Of a DNA stretch of 64,000 nucleotides, positions 8,676-21,378 are shown one piece after another. The translations under genes were made by a program, and so were the position numbers. This stretch comes from Microbacterium fluvii. GTDB lineage: Bacteria > Actinomycetota > Actinomycetes > Actinomycetales > Microbacteriaceae. The stretch is taken from assembly GCF_025515205.1 (NCBI RefSeq), contig NZ_JAOPFX010000002.1:310001-374000 (forward strand), written 5' to 3'. Each line of letters starts with the position of its first letter. The stretch's first letter is position 1. The notes under the pieces were generated by a model that made no database searches, had not been told where the DNA came from, and saw only the letters and a program-made list of their open reading frames with translations.

Positions 8676-10040
8676 ATGTCGACGACGGCTCCCGAGCGCA
8701 CCCGGCCGCGCGACCGCAAGCAGCGGATCGAGGATGCCGCGGCCCTCGCCTTCGCCGAGCACGGGTATCACGGCGTGGGCATGAGCGACGTCGCCGCGGC
8801 CGTCGGCATCTCGGCGCCGGCGCTGTATCGGCACTTCCCGAACAAGTACGCCCTGTTCGTGCGCACCGCCCTCGCCCTCGCGCATCGACTCATCGAAGAC
8901 ACCGACGCCGCCGCGGCGCTGCCGCTGGACTCGCCGGGCGAGGCCCGTGCGGCCATCGACGCTCTGCTCGACGCCGTGATCTCGACGACGATCCAGCTGC
9001 GCGCCACCGGCGGCATCTATCGCTGGGAGGGTCGCTACCTCGAGCGCGACGACCGCGATCGGCTGACGGCAGAGTTCACGCGGCTGCGAGGTCGGTTCGA
9101 GGTCGCGCACCGCGTGCTGCGGCCGGAGGTCGACGAGACCGACCGGCGGCAGCTCGTGCTAGCGGCGCTGAGCGCCGTGGCCAGCATCACGGCGCACCAC
9201 ACGGTGGTCGCCGCCAAGTCGCTGCGGATGCTGCTTCGCGGCGCCGCGTGGCGGGTGCTCGAGGCCGATCTCCCGGCGGCGTCGTCGGCTGGGGGCGTTT
9301 CGTCTCGCTTCGCTCGCAGGGCGCCCGGGGAGGTCGAGGACGTTTCGTCTCGCTTCGCTCGCTCAACGCCCGGAGAGGTTTCCGCCCCCGTTCGCGAGGC
9401 GCCCGATGAACCGGTTCCGGGCGCCCCGCGAGGAGCGCAGCGACGAGACGAAACGCAGCAATCCCACTCCGACGAATCGCCCCTGCCCTCCACCCCCCGC
9501 CGCGAGCAGCTGGTCGAGAGCGCGATCCGCCTGTTCGCCGCGCGCGGCTACAACGAGGTGACGATCGAAGACCTCGCGACTCAGGTCGGGCTCACCCCGT
9601 CGGGCATCTACCGGCACTTCGAGGGCAAGTCGGCCCTGCTGCTGGCGGCCTGCGACCGGGCGGCGGTCGAGCTCGAACGCGCGGTGCTGCGCGAGCGCGA
9701 GGCGGCAGCATCCGCCGACGACGCCCTGGCGCGCCTCTGCCGCGCCTACGTCGACCACACCTTCGCGCACCTCGGCCTCATGCGCGTGTACTTCTCCGAG
9801 ATCGGCAACCTCGCCCCCGACGAGCAGCGGCGCCTGCGCGCGCTGCAGCGCGCGCACATCGCCGACTGGGTGGCGCTGCTGCAGGCCGTCCGGCCTGAAC
9901 TCAGCGGCCGAGAGGCCGCCGTGCTCGTGCATGCGGGGCTGGGCGTCGTCGCCGACCAGGCTCCGCTGCTCGAGCACCGCGACGCGTCGGCCGCCGTGCG
10001 CCTCACCCACCTCGTCGAGGTCGTGCTCGGCGTCGCGTGA
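8676..10040 (+). CDS. Tandem TetR/AcrR regulator (two TetR modules in one chain)
   Basis: 454 residues, twice the normal TetR length. The first DNA-binding HTH is at about residues 13-60 (FAEHGYHGVGMSDVAAAVG, ALYRHFPNK). A second complete one is at about 275-322 (FAARGYNEVTIEDLATQVG, GIYRHFEGK), each followed by a helical ligand domain. The linker, about 208-260, is the translation of three family A repeat units (VSSRFARRAPGE, VSSRFARSTPGE and the inverse form GAQRRDETQ), a low-complexity insert that keeps the frame. Its position opposite the acyl-CoA ligase suggests control of the acid-catabolic genes. Two-module TetR proteins of about 400 residues are known in actinobacteria. Confidence 0.88.
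   Translation: MSTTAPERTRPRDRKQRIEDAAALAFAEHGYHGVGMSDVAAAVGISAPALYRHFPNKYALFVRTALALAHRLIEDTDAAAALPLDSPGEARAAIDALLDAVISTTIQLRATGGIYRWEGRYLERDDRDRLTAEFTRLRGRFEVAHRVLRPEVDETDRRQLVLAALSAVASITAHHTVVAAKSLRMLLRGAAWRVLEADLPAASSAGGVSSRFARRAPGEVEDVSSRFARSTPGEVSAPVREAPDEPVPGAPRGAQRRDETQQSHSDESPLPSTPRREQLVESAIRLFAARGYNEVTIEDLATQVGLTPSGIYRHFEGKSALLLAACDRAAVELERAVLREREAAASADDALARLCRAYVDHTFAHLGLMRVYFSEIGNLAPDEQRRLRALQRAHIADWVALLQAVRPELSGREAAVLVHAGLGVVADQAPLLEHRDASAAVRLTHLVEVVLGVA
9297..9454. repeat. Palindromic repeat family A, three units inside the tandem TetR gene
   Basis: Two direct units begin at 9297 and 9340 (each CGTTTCGTCTCGCTTCGCTC plus the following bases), and one inverted unit at 9417-9454 ends in GACGAGACGAAACG. 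All three are translated in frame as the interdomain linker, without a stop codon. The arrangement, direct units then an inverse one, matches 2028-2134. Confidence 0.88.
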
Positions 10041-10047
10041 TCGGCGC

Positions 10048-11541
10048 TCAGCGGCCCTTGCCGTGCAGCATCGGAATCATGCGGTCGACCAGGTGCATGT
10101 CGCGGTCGCTGCGCTCGAGCGTGAGCAGATTGAGGGCTCCTTTGCGGGTCTGCCGGGCGATCGACTTGGGCACGCTGAACTCGCGCAGCCCGTCGGCGCC
10201 GTGGATGCGGCCGAAGCCCGATCCCTTGCGTCCGCCGAAGGGCAGAGCGCCGATCGCCGCGAACCCGAGCACCGAGTTGATCGTCACGACGCCGGCGACC
10301 AGCTGCGCGGCGACCTTCTCGCCCTTGCGCGCGTCTTTCGTGAAGACGGCGGCGCCGAGGCCGTAGGCGGTCGCGTTGGCCCGGGCGACGGCCTCGTCGA
10401 GACCCGCGACGGTGTTGATGACGACGGTGGGCCCGAAGGTCTCGAGCTGCACGGCGTCGGAGTCCTCCGGTACGTCGACCAGTACGACCGGGCCGATGCG
10501 GCGGCCGGCGACCGACTCCTCGCCGCCGAAGGCGGCCTTCCCGCCGCGGGCGAGGGCGTCATGCACGTGTGCCGCGACGACGCCGGGCTGGGTGCCGAGG
10601 GTCATCGGGCCGTAGGTCGCGGTGTCGCCGTCGACCTCGATGCGCTTCGCGCGCTCGACGACCTTGGCCACGAGCGGGTCCCGCACGGGCTTCTCGACGT
10701 AGACCCGCTCGACGCCGACGCACGTCTGCCCCGCGTTGCCGAAGGCGCCGAACGCGATGAAGTCGGCCGCGGCGTCGAGGTCGGCATCCGCCGCGACGAT
10801 GAGTGCGTCCTTGCCGCCGCACTCCGCCACGAGGGGAGTGAGGTTCTCGGCGCAGGCGGCCATGACCTTCTTGGCGCTCGCCGTCGAACCGGTGAAGGCG
10901 ACCTTGTCGACCCCCGCGCGCACCAGGGCGTCGCCGGTCGTGCGGTCGCCGGTGACCACCTGGAAGACGGGCTTCGACGAGACGGTGCGCCACTTCGCCG
11001 CGAGCCACTCGGCGGTGCCGGGGGTCAGCTCGCTCGGCTTGAAGACGATGGCGTTGCCGGCGGCGAGGGCGTACGAGATCGACCCCATCGGCGTGTAGAA
11101 CGGGTAGTTCCACGGTCCGATGACCCCGACCACGCCGTAGGGCTCGTAGCCGAGGCTGCCGTGCTGGTTGTAGTTGGCCAGCCCCGCCTTCACCTTGCGG
11201 CGCTTGAGCACGTGCTCGGCGTTCTTGGCCGCCCAGTCGAGGTGGCCGAGGGTGAGCATGACCTCCAGCAGTGCGTCGCCGGCGGGCTTGCCCGTCTCGC
11301 GGGCGATGACGTCGGCCAGGCCGTGCGCGTCGCGGGCGATGGCGCCCTTGAATGACAGCAGCAGCTTCTTCCGCCCGTCGAAGCCCTGGGCCGCCCACCA
11401 GCGGGCGGCCTCGCGGCCGGCGGTCACCGCCGCGGCCACGGCGGCGGCATCCGCCACCGGATAGGTCGCGATGACCGTGCCGTCTTTCGGGTCGGTGGTG
11501 GTGAGCGTCGTCGCGGCGGCGCCGTCTGCGAGCAGGGACAT
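10048..11541 (-). CDS. NAD(P)-dependent aldehyde dehydrogenase
   Basis: 497 residues, one complete ALDH-superfamily chain. The general-base Glu240 lies in LVAECGGKDAL and the nucleophile Cys274 in NAGQTCVGVERV, 34 residues apart as is typical. Cofactor motifs GPWNYPF and FTGSTASAKK are present. It resembles succinate-semialdehyde / coniferyl-aldehyde-type dehydrogenases, but the substrate is not determined; next to the alcohol dehydrogenase fusion, a primary alcohol-aldehyde-acid route before the acyl-CoA ligase is plausible. Ribosome site GAGAGG. The stop is 7 bases from the convergent tandem TetR stop. Confidence 0.93.
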   Translation of the reverse strand: MSLLADGAAATTLTTTDPKDGTVIATYPVADAAAVAAAVTAGREAARWWAAQGFDGRKKLLLSFKGAIARDAHGLADVIARETGKPAGDALLEVMLTLGHLDWAAKNAEHVLKRRKVKAGLANYNQHGSLGYEPYGVVGVIGPWNYPFYTPMGSISYALAAGNAIVFKPSELTPGTAEWLAAKWRTVSSKPVFQVVTGDRTTGDALVRAGVDKVAFTGSTASAKKVMAACAENLTPLVAECGGKDALIVAADADLDAAADFIAFGAFGNAGQTCVGVERVYVEKPVRDPLVAKVVERAKRIEVDGDTATYGPMTLGTQPGVVAAHVHDALARGGKAAFGGEESVAGRRIGPVVLVDVPEDSDAVQLETFGPTVVINTVAGLDEAVARANATAYGLGAAVFTKDARKGEKVAAQLVAGVVTINSVLGFAAIGALPFGGRKGSGFGRIHGADGLREFSVPKSIARQTRKGALNLLTLERSDRDMHLVDRMIPMLHGKGR

Positions 11542-11569
11542 GTCGGGTCCTCTCGTCGTTGAGCAGGAA

Positions 11570-11614
11570 GTGAACAGCGATTCACAGTATCGCCGGTGCC
11601 GACGGCGCGCACAA
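11570..11614 (-). promoter_or_regulatory. Promoter and palindromic operator of the aldehyde dehydrogenase gene
   Basis: On the minus strand, TTGTGC (11609-11614) and GATACT (11586-11591) are spaced by 17 bases. Immediately downstream, over the expected transcription start, is the palindrome GTGAACAGCGATTCAC (11570-11585) with perfect 5-base arms. A repressor bound there would block initiation. The divergent TetR gene at 11780 is the natural candidate. Confidence 0.6.
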
Positions 11615-11681
11615 GGCTTGCGCGGAAGTTTTTCGAATCCCCGTTAGAATGAGGCCCGCGGGGCGAATCGCTTCACCCCCA

Positions 11682-11748
11682 CCCCGCAAGTTGGCAGTTG
11701 TGGTCGCTCGCGTGCGGGTCGAACCGGCAGAAGGTGCCAAGTTGCGGG
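11682..11748. repeat. Palindromic repeat family C, copy 1
   Basis: A 67-base imperfect palindrome upstream of the TetR gene, with outer arms CCCCGCAAGTTGGCA and GTGCCAAGTTGCGGG. It lies in the 5' region of the TetR gene, where a hairpin could affect its expression. Related copies are at 12402-12467, 23630-23693 and 23935-24000. Confidence 0.82.
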
Positions 11749-11779
11749 CGGGGAGCGGCGGTCGGAACGGGAGGCGCGG

Positions 11780-12388
11780 GTGAGCGAAGGACAGGACGGC
11801 GCGACGGCGAAGTCGCAGCGCACCCGTCAGCGCATCCTGGATGCCGCAGCCCAGGTGCTCAGTCGCAAGGGCTACGCCGGCACGCGCCTCACCGACGTCG
11901 CCGAGGCCGCCGGAGTGCAGGCGCCGGCGATCTACTACTACTTCGGCTCGCGCGACGACCTCGTCGAAGAGGTGATGTGGGCGGGGGCCCACCGCGTGCG
12001 CGTGCACGTCGAGGAGGTGATCGCGGCCGCCGCCCCGTCGGCGACGCCGATGGACCGCATCCTCGCTGCCGTCGACGCCCACCTGCGCTACGAGCTGCAG
12101 ATCTCGGACTACACGACCGCCTCGGTGCGCAACGCGGGGCAGGTGCCCGAGCACCTGCGCGTGCGGCCCGCCGCCGAGGAGGCGGCCTACAGCCGCATCT
12201 GGCGCGACCTCTTCCACGCCGCGCAGGATGCCGGCGAGCTGCGGCCCGAGATCGACCTCAACATCTTCCGCCTGCTGCTGCTGGGCTCGATGAACTGGGC
12301 CGTGGAGTGGTGGAACCCCCGCACCCGCACCCTCGACGAACTCGTGCGGGCGACGCAGGACATGGTGCGCTTCGGTGCCGGCGCCTGA
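11780..12388 (+). CDS. TetR/AcrR family regulator
   Basis: 202 residues, the normal length. The N-terminal HTH is at about 13-60 (RILDAAAQVLSRKGYAGTRL, then TDVAEAAGVQ and IYYYFGSRDDL). The GTG start is chosen because a GGGAGG ribosome site lies a few bases before it. It diverges from the aldehyde dehydrogenase gene, and a clear palindrome covers that gene's promoter, so it is the likely repressor of that enzyme. The effector is unknown. Confidence 0.9.
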   Translation: MSEGQDGATAKSQRTRQRILDAAAQVLSRKGYAGTRLTDVAEAAGVQAPAIYYYFGSRDDLVEEVMWAGAHRVRVHVEEVIAAAAPSATPMDRILAAVDAHLRYELQISDYTTASVRNAGQVPEHLRVRPAAEEAAYSRIWRDLFHAAQDAGELRPEIDLNIFRLLLLGSMNWAVEWWNPRTRTLDELVRATQDMVRFGAGA

Positions 12389-12401
12389 CCCGCTTCTCCA
12401 T

Positions 12402-12467
12402 CCCGCGACTTGGCACCTTCTGTCGCTCCAGCTCGGGGCGCAGCGGCAACAGATGCCAAGTCGCGGG
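12402..12467. repeat. Palindromic repeat family C, copy 2, between convergent genes
   Basis: A 66-base palindrome with perfect 14-base outer arms (CCCGCGACTTGGCA and TGCCAAGTCGCGGG). It fills most of the 84 bases between the convergent TetR and nitronate-monooxygenase-like genes. It could act as a bidirectional transcription barrier, though there is no T tract. It is the best-preserved family C copy in the window. Confidence 0.85.
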
Positions 12468-12472
12468 GTGGT

Positions 12473-15743
<3,271 letters not shown>

Positions 15744-15748
15744 GTCTC

Positions 15749-16957
<1,209 letters not shown>

Positions 16958-16971
16958 GGGTGTCTCCCTGC

Positions 16972-18123
16972 TCACAGGCCGAGGTCGCGGCCGACGATCT
17001 CTTTCATGATCTCTGTCGTGCCGCCGTAGATGGTGGTGATGCGCGCATCCTGGTAGTCCTGCGCGATGCGGTATTCGAGCATGTAGCCGTAGCCGCCATG
17101 CAGCTGCAGGCACCGGTTGACGGTGGTCACGAGCTGCTCGGTCGTCCAGAACTTGGCGGCTGCGGCATCCGTCGCGCTCAACGCGCCCGCGCAGTGCTGG
17201 CGGATCGCGGCGTCGATGTAGGCGCGGCTGACGGCCGCGGCCGTCGACATCTCGGCCAGCTCGAACCGGGTGTTCTGGAACGATCCGATGGGCTTGCCGA
17301 ACGCGGTGCGCTCGGTCACGTAGCCGAGGGTGCGCTCGATGACGCCTTCGGCCGAGGCGACGGCGGCGGCCGCGATCGAGAGGCGCTCCTGCGGCAGGTT
17401 GCGCATGAGTCCGAGAAAGCCCGAGCCCTCGTCGCCGAGCAGGTTCGCCGCGGGTACCCGCACGTCGGCGAAGACGAGTTCGCTCGTGTCCTGCGCGTGC
17501 AGGCCGATCTTGTCGAGGTTGCGCCCGCGGGTGAACCCCGGCATGCCGTCTTCGACGACCAGCAGGCTGAGGCCGCGGTGCGGGTCGGCGCTCGTGCGCA
17601 CCGCCACGACGACGAGGTCGGCGTTCTGGCCGTTGGAGATGAAGATCTTCGAGCCGTTGACGACGTAGTCGTCGCCGTCGCGCACCGCCGAGGTGCGGAT
17701 GCCGGCCAGGTCGCTGCCGGTGCCGGGCTCGGTCATGGCGACCGCGACGATCTTCTCGCCGGCGGCGATGCCGGGCAGCCAGCGCTGCTTCTGCTCGTCG
17801 CTGGTCAGCTCGGTGAAGTAGGGGATCACGATGTCGTTCGACAGCGCGATGCCGGCCATGCCGCTCGAGACCGGGTGGCGGGCGAGCTCTTCGCCCATGA
17901 TCGCGTTGAAGCGGAAGTCGTCGGCGCCGCCGCCGCCGTACTCCTCGGGGATGCCGAAGCCGAGGATGCCCGCCTCCGCGGCGGCCGTGAACAGCTCGCG
18001 GTCGACCTTGCCCGCCGCGTCCCACCGCTCGACGTTCGCGCGGGCGTGCTTGTCGACGAAGTCGCGCACGATCTCGCGGAACTGCTCGTGCTCCTCGTCG
18101 TACAGGTCTCGGGTCAGCGCCAT
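16972..18123 (-). CDS. Acyl-CoA dehydrogenase
   Basis: 383 residues from the chosen ATG ([14 protein letters not shown]). A start 12 codons earlier at 18159 is possible, but a GGAAGG site lies about 10 bases before the chosen one. It is a full ACAD fold with the flavin segment [14 protein letters not shown] in the middle and a C-terminal [18 protein letters not shown]. It oxidises acyl-CoA to enoyl-CoA, passing electrons to ETF (etfB-etfA are 3 kb away). It is the first gene of the minus-strand beta-oxidation operon. Confidence 0.94.
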   Translation of the reverse strand: MALTRDLYDEEHEQFREIVRDFVDKHARANVERWDAAGKVDRELFTAAAEAGILGFGIPEEYGGGGADDFRFNAIMGEELARHPVSSGMAGIALSNDIVIPYFTELTSDEQKQRWLPGIAAGEKIVAVAMTEPGTGSDLAGIRTSAVRDGDDYVVNGSKIFISNGQNADLVVVAVRTSADPHRGLSLLVVEDGMPGFTRGRNLDKIGLHAQDTSELVFADVRVPAANLLGDEGSGFLGLMRNLPQERLSIAAAAVASAEGVIERTLGYVTERTAFGKPIGSFQNTRFELAEMSTAAAVSRAYIDAAIRQHCAGALSATDAAAAKFWTTEQLVTTVNRCLQLHGGYGYMLEYRIAQDYQDARITTIYGGTTEIMKEIVGRDLGL

Positions 18124-18166
18124 CGCCGGCATCCCTTCCGCGCCGCGTCGATGCGGCATCCGTTTT

Positions 18167-18195
18167 TATTATGCATTCAAAAGCGCAGGATGCAA
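18167..18195 (-). promoter_or_regulatory. Promoter of the acyl-CoA dehydrogenase / thiolase / fadB operon
   Basis: On the minus strand, TTGCAT (18190-18195) is followed by an AT-rich -10 region, CATAAT/ATAATA (18167-18173), with a spacer of 16-17 bases. This is one of the most AT-rich spots in the window. The 160-base interval also serves the divergent SDR gene, so both arms of acyl-CoA catabolism may be controlled together. No clear operator could be assigned. Confidence 0.6.
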
Positions 18196-18283
18196 GTGGG
18201 CTTCGGTTCTCTGTATGTGTGGCGCTTGCGCGCGGCGCCGAGTTTAATCAAGATGAGAAAATCCGTGGATCGAAGGAGATGCC

Positions 18284-19045
18284 ATGACCGAGGCGGAGTT
18301 CGCCGGAAAGGTCGCCGTCGTCACCGGCGCGAGCCGGGGCATCGGGCTGGCGATCGCACAGCGCCTCGCCGCAGGCGGTGCGTCGGTGTGCCTCACGGCC
18401 CGTCGCGCCGAGGCGCTCGCCGAGGCGGTCTCGGCGCTGCCCGAGGGGCGCGCGATCGGCGTCGCCGGTGGGGCGGACGACCCCGCCCATCGCGAAGAGG
18501 TGTTCGCCGAGGTCGACCGCGCGTTCGGCCGCCTCGACATCCTCGTCAACAACGCCGGCATCAACCCCGTCTACGGGCCGCTCGCGGAGCTCGACCTCGA
18601 GGCCGCGAGAAAGATCCTCGAGGTCAACGTCGTCGGCACCCTCGCCTGGACGCAGGGCGCACTGCGCAACGGCCTCGGCGCTCACGGCGCCGGCGCCGTG
18701 GTCAACCTGTCGTCGGTCACCGGCGACATGCCGTCGGCCGGCATCGGCTGGTACGGCGTGAGCAAGGCGGCCGTCAGCCACCTCACCCGCACCCTGTCGG
18801 TCGAACTCGCCCCCTCGGTGCGCGTCAACGCCGTCGCCCCCGCGGTCGTCAAGACCCGCTTCGCCCGCGCGCTCTACGAGGGGCGGGAAGACGACGTGGC
18901 GGCGGAGTATCCGCTCGGCCGGCTCGGGGTGCCCGAAGACGTCGCCGAGACGGTCGCGTTCCTGTGCTCGGAGCGGTCGTCGTGGATCACGGGGCAGGTC
19001 GTCACGCTCGACGGCGGGCTGCTCAACGCGGGAGGGACGGCATGA
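18284..19045 (+). CDS. Short-chain dehydrogenase/reductase, candidate 4-oxoacyl-CoA reductase
   Basis: 253 residues, a classical SDR. The cofactor motif TGASRGIG is at 14-21, followed by NNAGIN and the catalytic Tyr157-x3-Lys161 in WYGVSKAA. A strong ribosome site AAGGAG is 5 bases before the ATG. Its stop overlaps the next acyl-CoA dehydrogenase (ATGA), and that gene overlaps an APH-like kinase. The SDR/ACAD/kinase order parallels LvaD-LvaC-LvaA of levulinate catabolism, in which the SDR reduces 4-oxoacyl-CoA to 4-hydroxyacyl-CoA. That function is inferred from context; a 3-hydroxyacyl-CoA dehydrogenase role is also possible. Confidence 0.85.
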   Translation: MTEAEFAGKVAVVTGASRGIGLAIAQRLAAGGASVCLTARRAEALAEAVSALPEGRAIGVAGGADDPAHREEVFAEVDRAFGRLDILVNNAGINPVYGPLAELDLEAARKILEVNVVGTLAWTQGALRNGLGAHGAGAVVNLSSVTGDMPSAGIGWYGVSKAAVSHLTRTLSVELAPSVRVNAVAPAVVKTRFARALYEGREDDVAAEYPLGRLGVPEDVAETVAFLCSERSSWITGQVVTLDGGLLNAGGTA

Positions 19046-20247
19046 CGACGGATGCTGCCACCGCCCTCGCGGCCCGCACACGCGCGTTCGTGCGCGAGGT
19101 CGTGATCCCCGCCGAACCCGGGTGGGGCGAGACCCTCGGCGCCGATGTGCTCGACGAGCTGCGCGCGGCCGCCCGCGACGCGGGCGTCTACGCGCCGCAC
19201 GCCCCGGTCGCCTTCGGCGGGCTGGGGCTGCCCCTGACCGACTGGTCGCCGGTGTTCCAGGAGGCCGGGTACTCGCCGATCGGCCCCGCCGTGCTCAACT
19301 GCATGGCTCCCGACGAGGGCAACATGCGCCTGCTCGAAAAGGTCGCCACCCCCGAGCAGCAGGAGCGGTGGCTGCGGCCGCTGGTGGCGGGGAGCATCCG
19401 CTCGTCGTTCGCGATGACCGAGCCGCACCCGGGCGCCGGATCCGACCCCGACGCGCTCGCCACGACGGCGCGGCGGGTCGAGGGCGGCTGGGCGATCGAC
19501 GGCGAGAAGCGGTTCATCTCGGGAGCAGAGGGGGCGGGCTTCGCGATCGTGATGGCCCGCACCGAGGCCGAAGGCGACTTCGAGGCCGGCGCGACGATGC
19601 TGCTGACGCCGCTCGATGCCCCCGGTATCACGATCGGCCCGTCGATCCGCACGATCGAGGCGGCGATCGCGGGCGGCCACCCGCACGTGCGGTTCGACGG
19701 CGTGTTCGTGCCCGACGCAGAGGTGCTCGGCGACCCCGGTCAGGGCTTCCGCTACGCGCAGGTGCGGCTCGGGCCCGCCCGCCTGACGCACTGCATGCGG
19801 TGGCTGGGGCTCGCGCGCCGCTCGTTCGACATCGCGCTCGACCGCGCCAACGCCCGCGAGCTGTTCGGGTCGCCCTTGGCCGACCTCGGCGTCGCGCAGG
19901 CGCTGCTGGCCGACAGCGCGATCGACCTCGAGACCGCCGACGCGCTCATCGACAAGGCCGCCCGGGTGCTCGAGACCGACCCCCGAGCGGGGGCGGCGTT
20001 GTCGTCGATCGCGAAGGTGCACTGCTCCGAGGCGGTGTGGCGGGTCATCGACCGCGCCGTGCAGCTGTGCGGCGGCGACGGCGTGAGCTCGGGCCTGCCG
20101 CTCATCCAGTACCTCAACGAGGTGCGGCCGTTCCGCATCTACGACGGCTCGAGCGAGACCCACCGCTGGGTGATCGCGCGCCGTGCGGCGCGGGCCCGTG
20201 CCCGCGAGGTGGCCGCCGGCGAGCCGCGGCGAGACGAGGTGTCGTGA
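19042..20247 (+). CDS. Acyl-CoA dehydrogenase family protein (LvaC/ACAD10-11-like by context)
   Basis: 401 residues, full-length ACAD. The flavin segment FAMTEPHPGAGSDP is at about 126-139 and the C-terminal motif YDGSSETHRWVIARRA. It overlaps the SDR upstream (4 bases) and the kinase downstream (GTGA). In the known 4-hydroxyacyl-CoA pathways (bacterial Lva, mammalian ACAD10/11) the partner dehydrogenase acts on a 4-phospho-acyl-CoA, eliminating phosphate and moving the hydroxyl to C3. The gene order supports such a role, but an ordinary alpha,beta-dehydrogenase cannot be excluded from sequence alone. Confidence 0.88.
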   Translation: MTTDAATALAARTRAFVREVVIPAEPGWGETLGADVLDELRAAARDAGVYAPHAPVAFGGLGLPLTDWSPVFQEAGYSPIGPAVLNCMAPDEGNMRLLEKVATPEQQERWLRPLVAGSIRSSFAMTEPHPGAGSDPDALATTARRVEGGWAIDGEKRFISGAEGAGFAIVMARTEAEGDFEAGATMLLTPLDAPGITIGPSIRTIEAAIAGGHPHVRFDGVFVPDAEVLGDPGQGFRYAQVRLGPARLTHCMRWLGLARRSFDIALDRANARELFGSPLADLGVAQALLADSAIDLETADALIDKAARVLETDPRAGAALSSIAKVHCSEAVWRVIDRAVQLCGGDGVSSGLPLIQYLNEVRPFRIYDGSSETHRWVIARRAARARAREVAAGEPRRDEVS

Positions 20248-21302
20248 GCGACGACGTCGCCCTGACGCGCGCCGACGCGCAGAGGATGCCGCATCCGCCC
20301 CTCTTGGTGATCGAGTCGCTGCGCGAGTATCTGTCGTCGGTGGGGCTCTCGGGCGACCTGTCGTGGGCGCGCATCGGCGACGGGCACTCGAACGTCACCT
20401 ACGGCCTCGATGTCGGCGCGCGGCGGCTCGTGCTGCGCCGCGGACCGCGCCCGCCGCTGCCGCCGACGACGCACGACATGCTGCGGGAGGCGCGGGTGCA
20501 GCGGCTGCTCGCCGATGCCGGCGTGCCGGTGCCGCGCATCGTCGCGGTGTGCGACGACGAAAGCGTGCTGGGCGTGCCGTTCTATCTCATGGAGCGGCTC
20601 GACGGGGTCGTGGTGACGGATGCGGTGCCTGCCATGTCCGCGTCGGACCCCGCCGCGATCGCGTGGGCCGCGGTCGACGCCCTCGCCGACCTGCACGCGG
20701 TCGACGTGTCGCAGGGCGAGCTCGCGACGCTCGGCCGCCCAGACGGCTATCTCTCGCGCCAGGTGTCGCGGTTCGCGTCGCTGTGGCCGACGGTGTCCAG
20801 GCGGTCTTTCGTCGAGGTCGACCGGCTGGCGGAGGGGCTCGCGACGCGCGTGCCGACGTCGGCGCGCGCGTCGGTCGTGCACGGCGACTATCGCATCGGC
20901 AACCTGATGCTCGCGCCGGAGGCGCCGGTGCGGGTGCAGGCGATCCTCGACTGGGAGATGGCGACCCTCGGCGATCCGCTCGCCGATCTCGGCTATTTCC
21001 TCGCGACCTATGCCGAGCCCGGTGCCGCCGTGACGCCGCTGGAGCTGACGCCGGTCACGCGAGGGGAGGGATTCCCCTCGCGCGCGCAGCTCGCCGAGCG
21101 CTACGCCCTGCGCACCGGCGCCGACCTCGGCGCGCTCGGCTGGTATCGGACGCTGGCCCTGTTCAAGGCCGCCGTGTTCTGCGAGGCGATCTACACCCGC
21201 TGGTGCGACGGCGAGCGGCCGGGCGACGAGTTCGCGCCCCGGCTGGCAGAGGGCGTTCCCCTGCTGCTGCGGGAGGCCGAACGCGAGGCGCGGGGCTCGT
21301 AG
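20244..21302 (+). CDS. APH-like phosphotransferase, candidate 4-hydroxyacyl-CoA kinase
   Basis: 352 residues with the aminoglycoside-phosphotransferase / choline-kinase fold. The catalytic loop is HGDYRIGN (His213, Asp215), and the metal-binding DFG equivalent is LDWE (Asp236), followed by GDPLADLGYF. The N-terminal ATP lobe begins GDGHSNVTYGL. This subfamily is the kinase part of ACAD10/ACAD11 and of bacterial LvaA. No separate partner like LvaB is seen nearby. GTG start overlapping the upstream TGA. Antibiotic resistance is unlikely in this context. Confidence 0.88.
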   Translation: MSDDVALTRADAQRMPHPPLLVIESLREYLSSVGLSGDLSWARIGDGHSNVTYGLDVGARRLVLRRGPRPPLPPTTHDMLREARVQRLLADAGVPVPRIVAVCDDESVLGVPFYLMERLDGVVVTDAVPAMSASDPAAIAWAAVDALADLHAVDVSQGELATLGRPDGYLSRQVSRFASLWPTVSRRSFVEVDRLAEGLATRVPTSARASVVHGDYRIGNLMLAPEAPVRVQAILDWEMATLGDPLADLGYFLATYAEPGAAVTPLELTPVTRGEGFPSRAQLAERYALRTGADLGALGWYRTLALFKAAVFCEAIYTRWCDGERPGDEFAPRLAEGVPLLLREAEREARGS

Positions 21303-21304
21303 TC

Positions 21305-21345
21305 GGTGCGACTGAGTCTCAAGAAATGCGAGACTGGGTCGCACC
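21305..21345. terminator. Hairpin F between the kinase gene and etfB
   Basis: The arms GGTGCGACTGAGTCTC and GAGACTGGGTCGCACC pair at 14 of 16 positions across a 9-base loop. The hairpin begins just after the kinase stop and ends before the etfB -10. It has no T tract, so it may be a mRNA 3' end, a transcription barrier, or a member of the palindrome families seen elsewhere in the window (only one copy found here). Confidence 0.5.
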
Positions 21346-21348
21346 TCC

Positions 21349-21373
21349 TAGAATGAAGATCCCCCAGAAGGAG
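21349..21373 (+). promoter_or_regulatory. -10 box and ribosome site of etfB
   Basis: TAGAAT (21349-21354) is a good -10 element. A strong ribosome site AAGGAG (21368-21373) lies 5 bases before the etfB ATG. The -35 region would fall inside hairpin F, so readthrough from the upstream operon and local initiation are both possible. Confidence 0.55.
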
Positions 21374-21378
21374 AACCG

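Noticed and set aside
20244-21302. Aminoglycoside resistance gene
   Set aside because: The APH fold is shared by many kinases; overlap with an acyl-CoA dehydrogenase points to metabolism.
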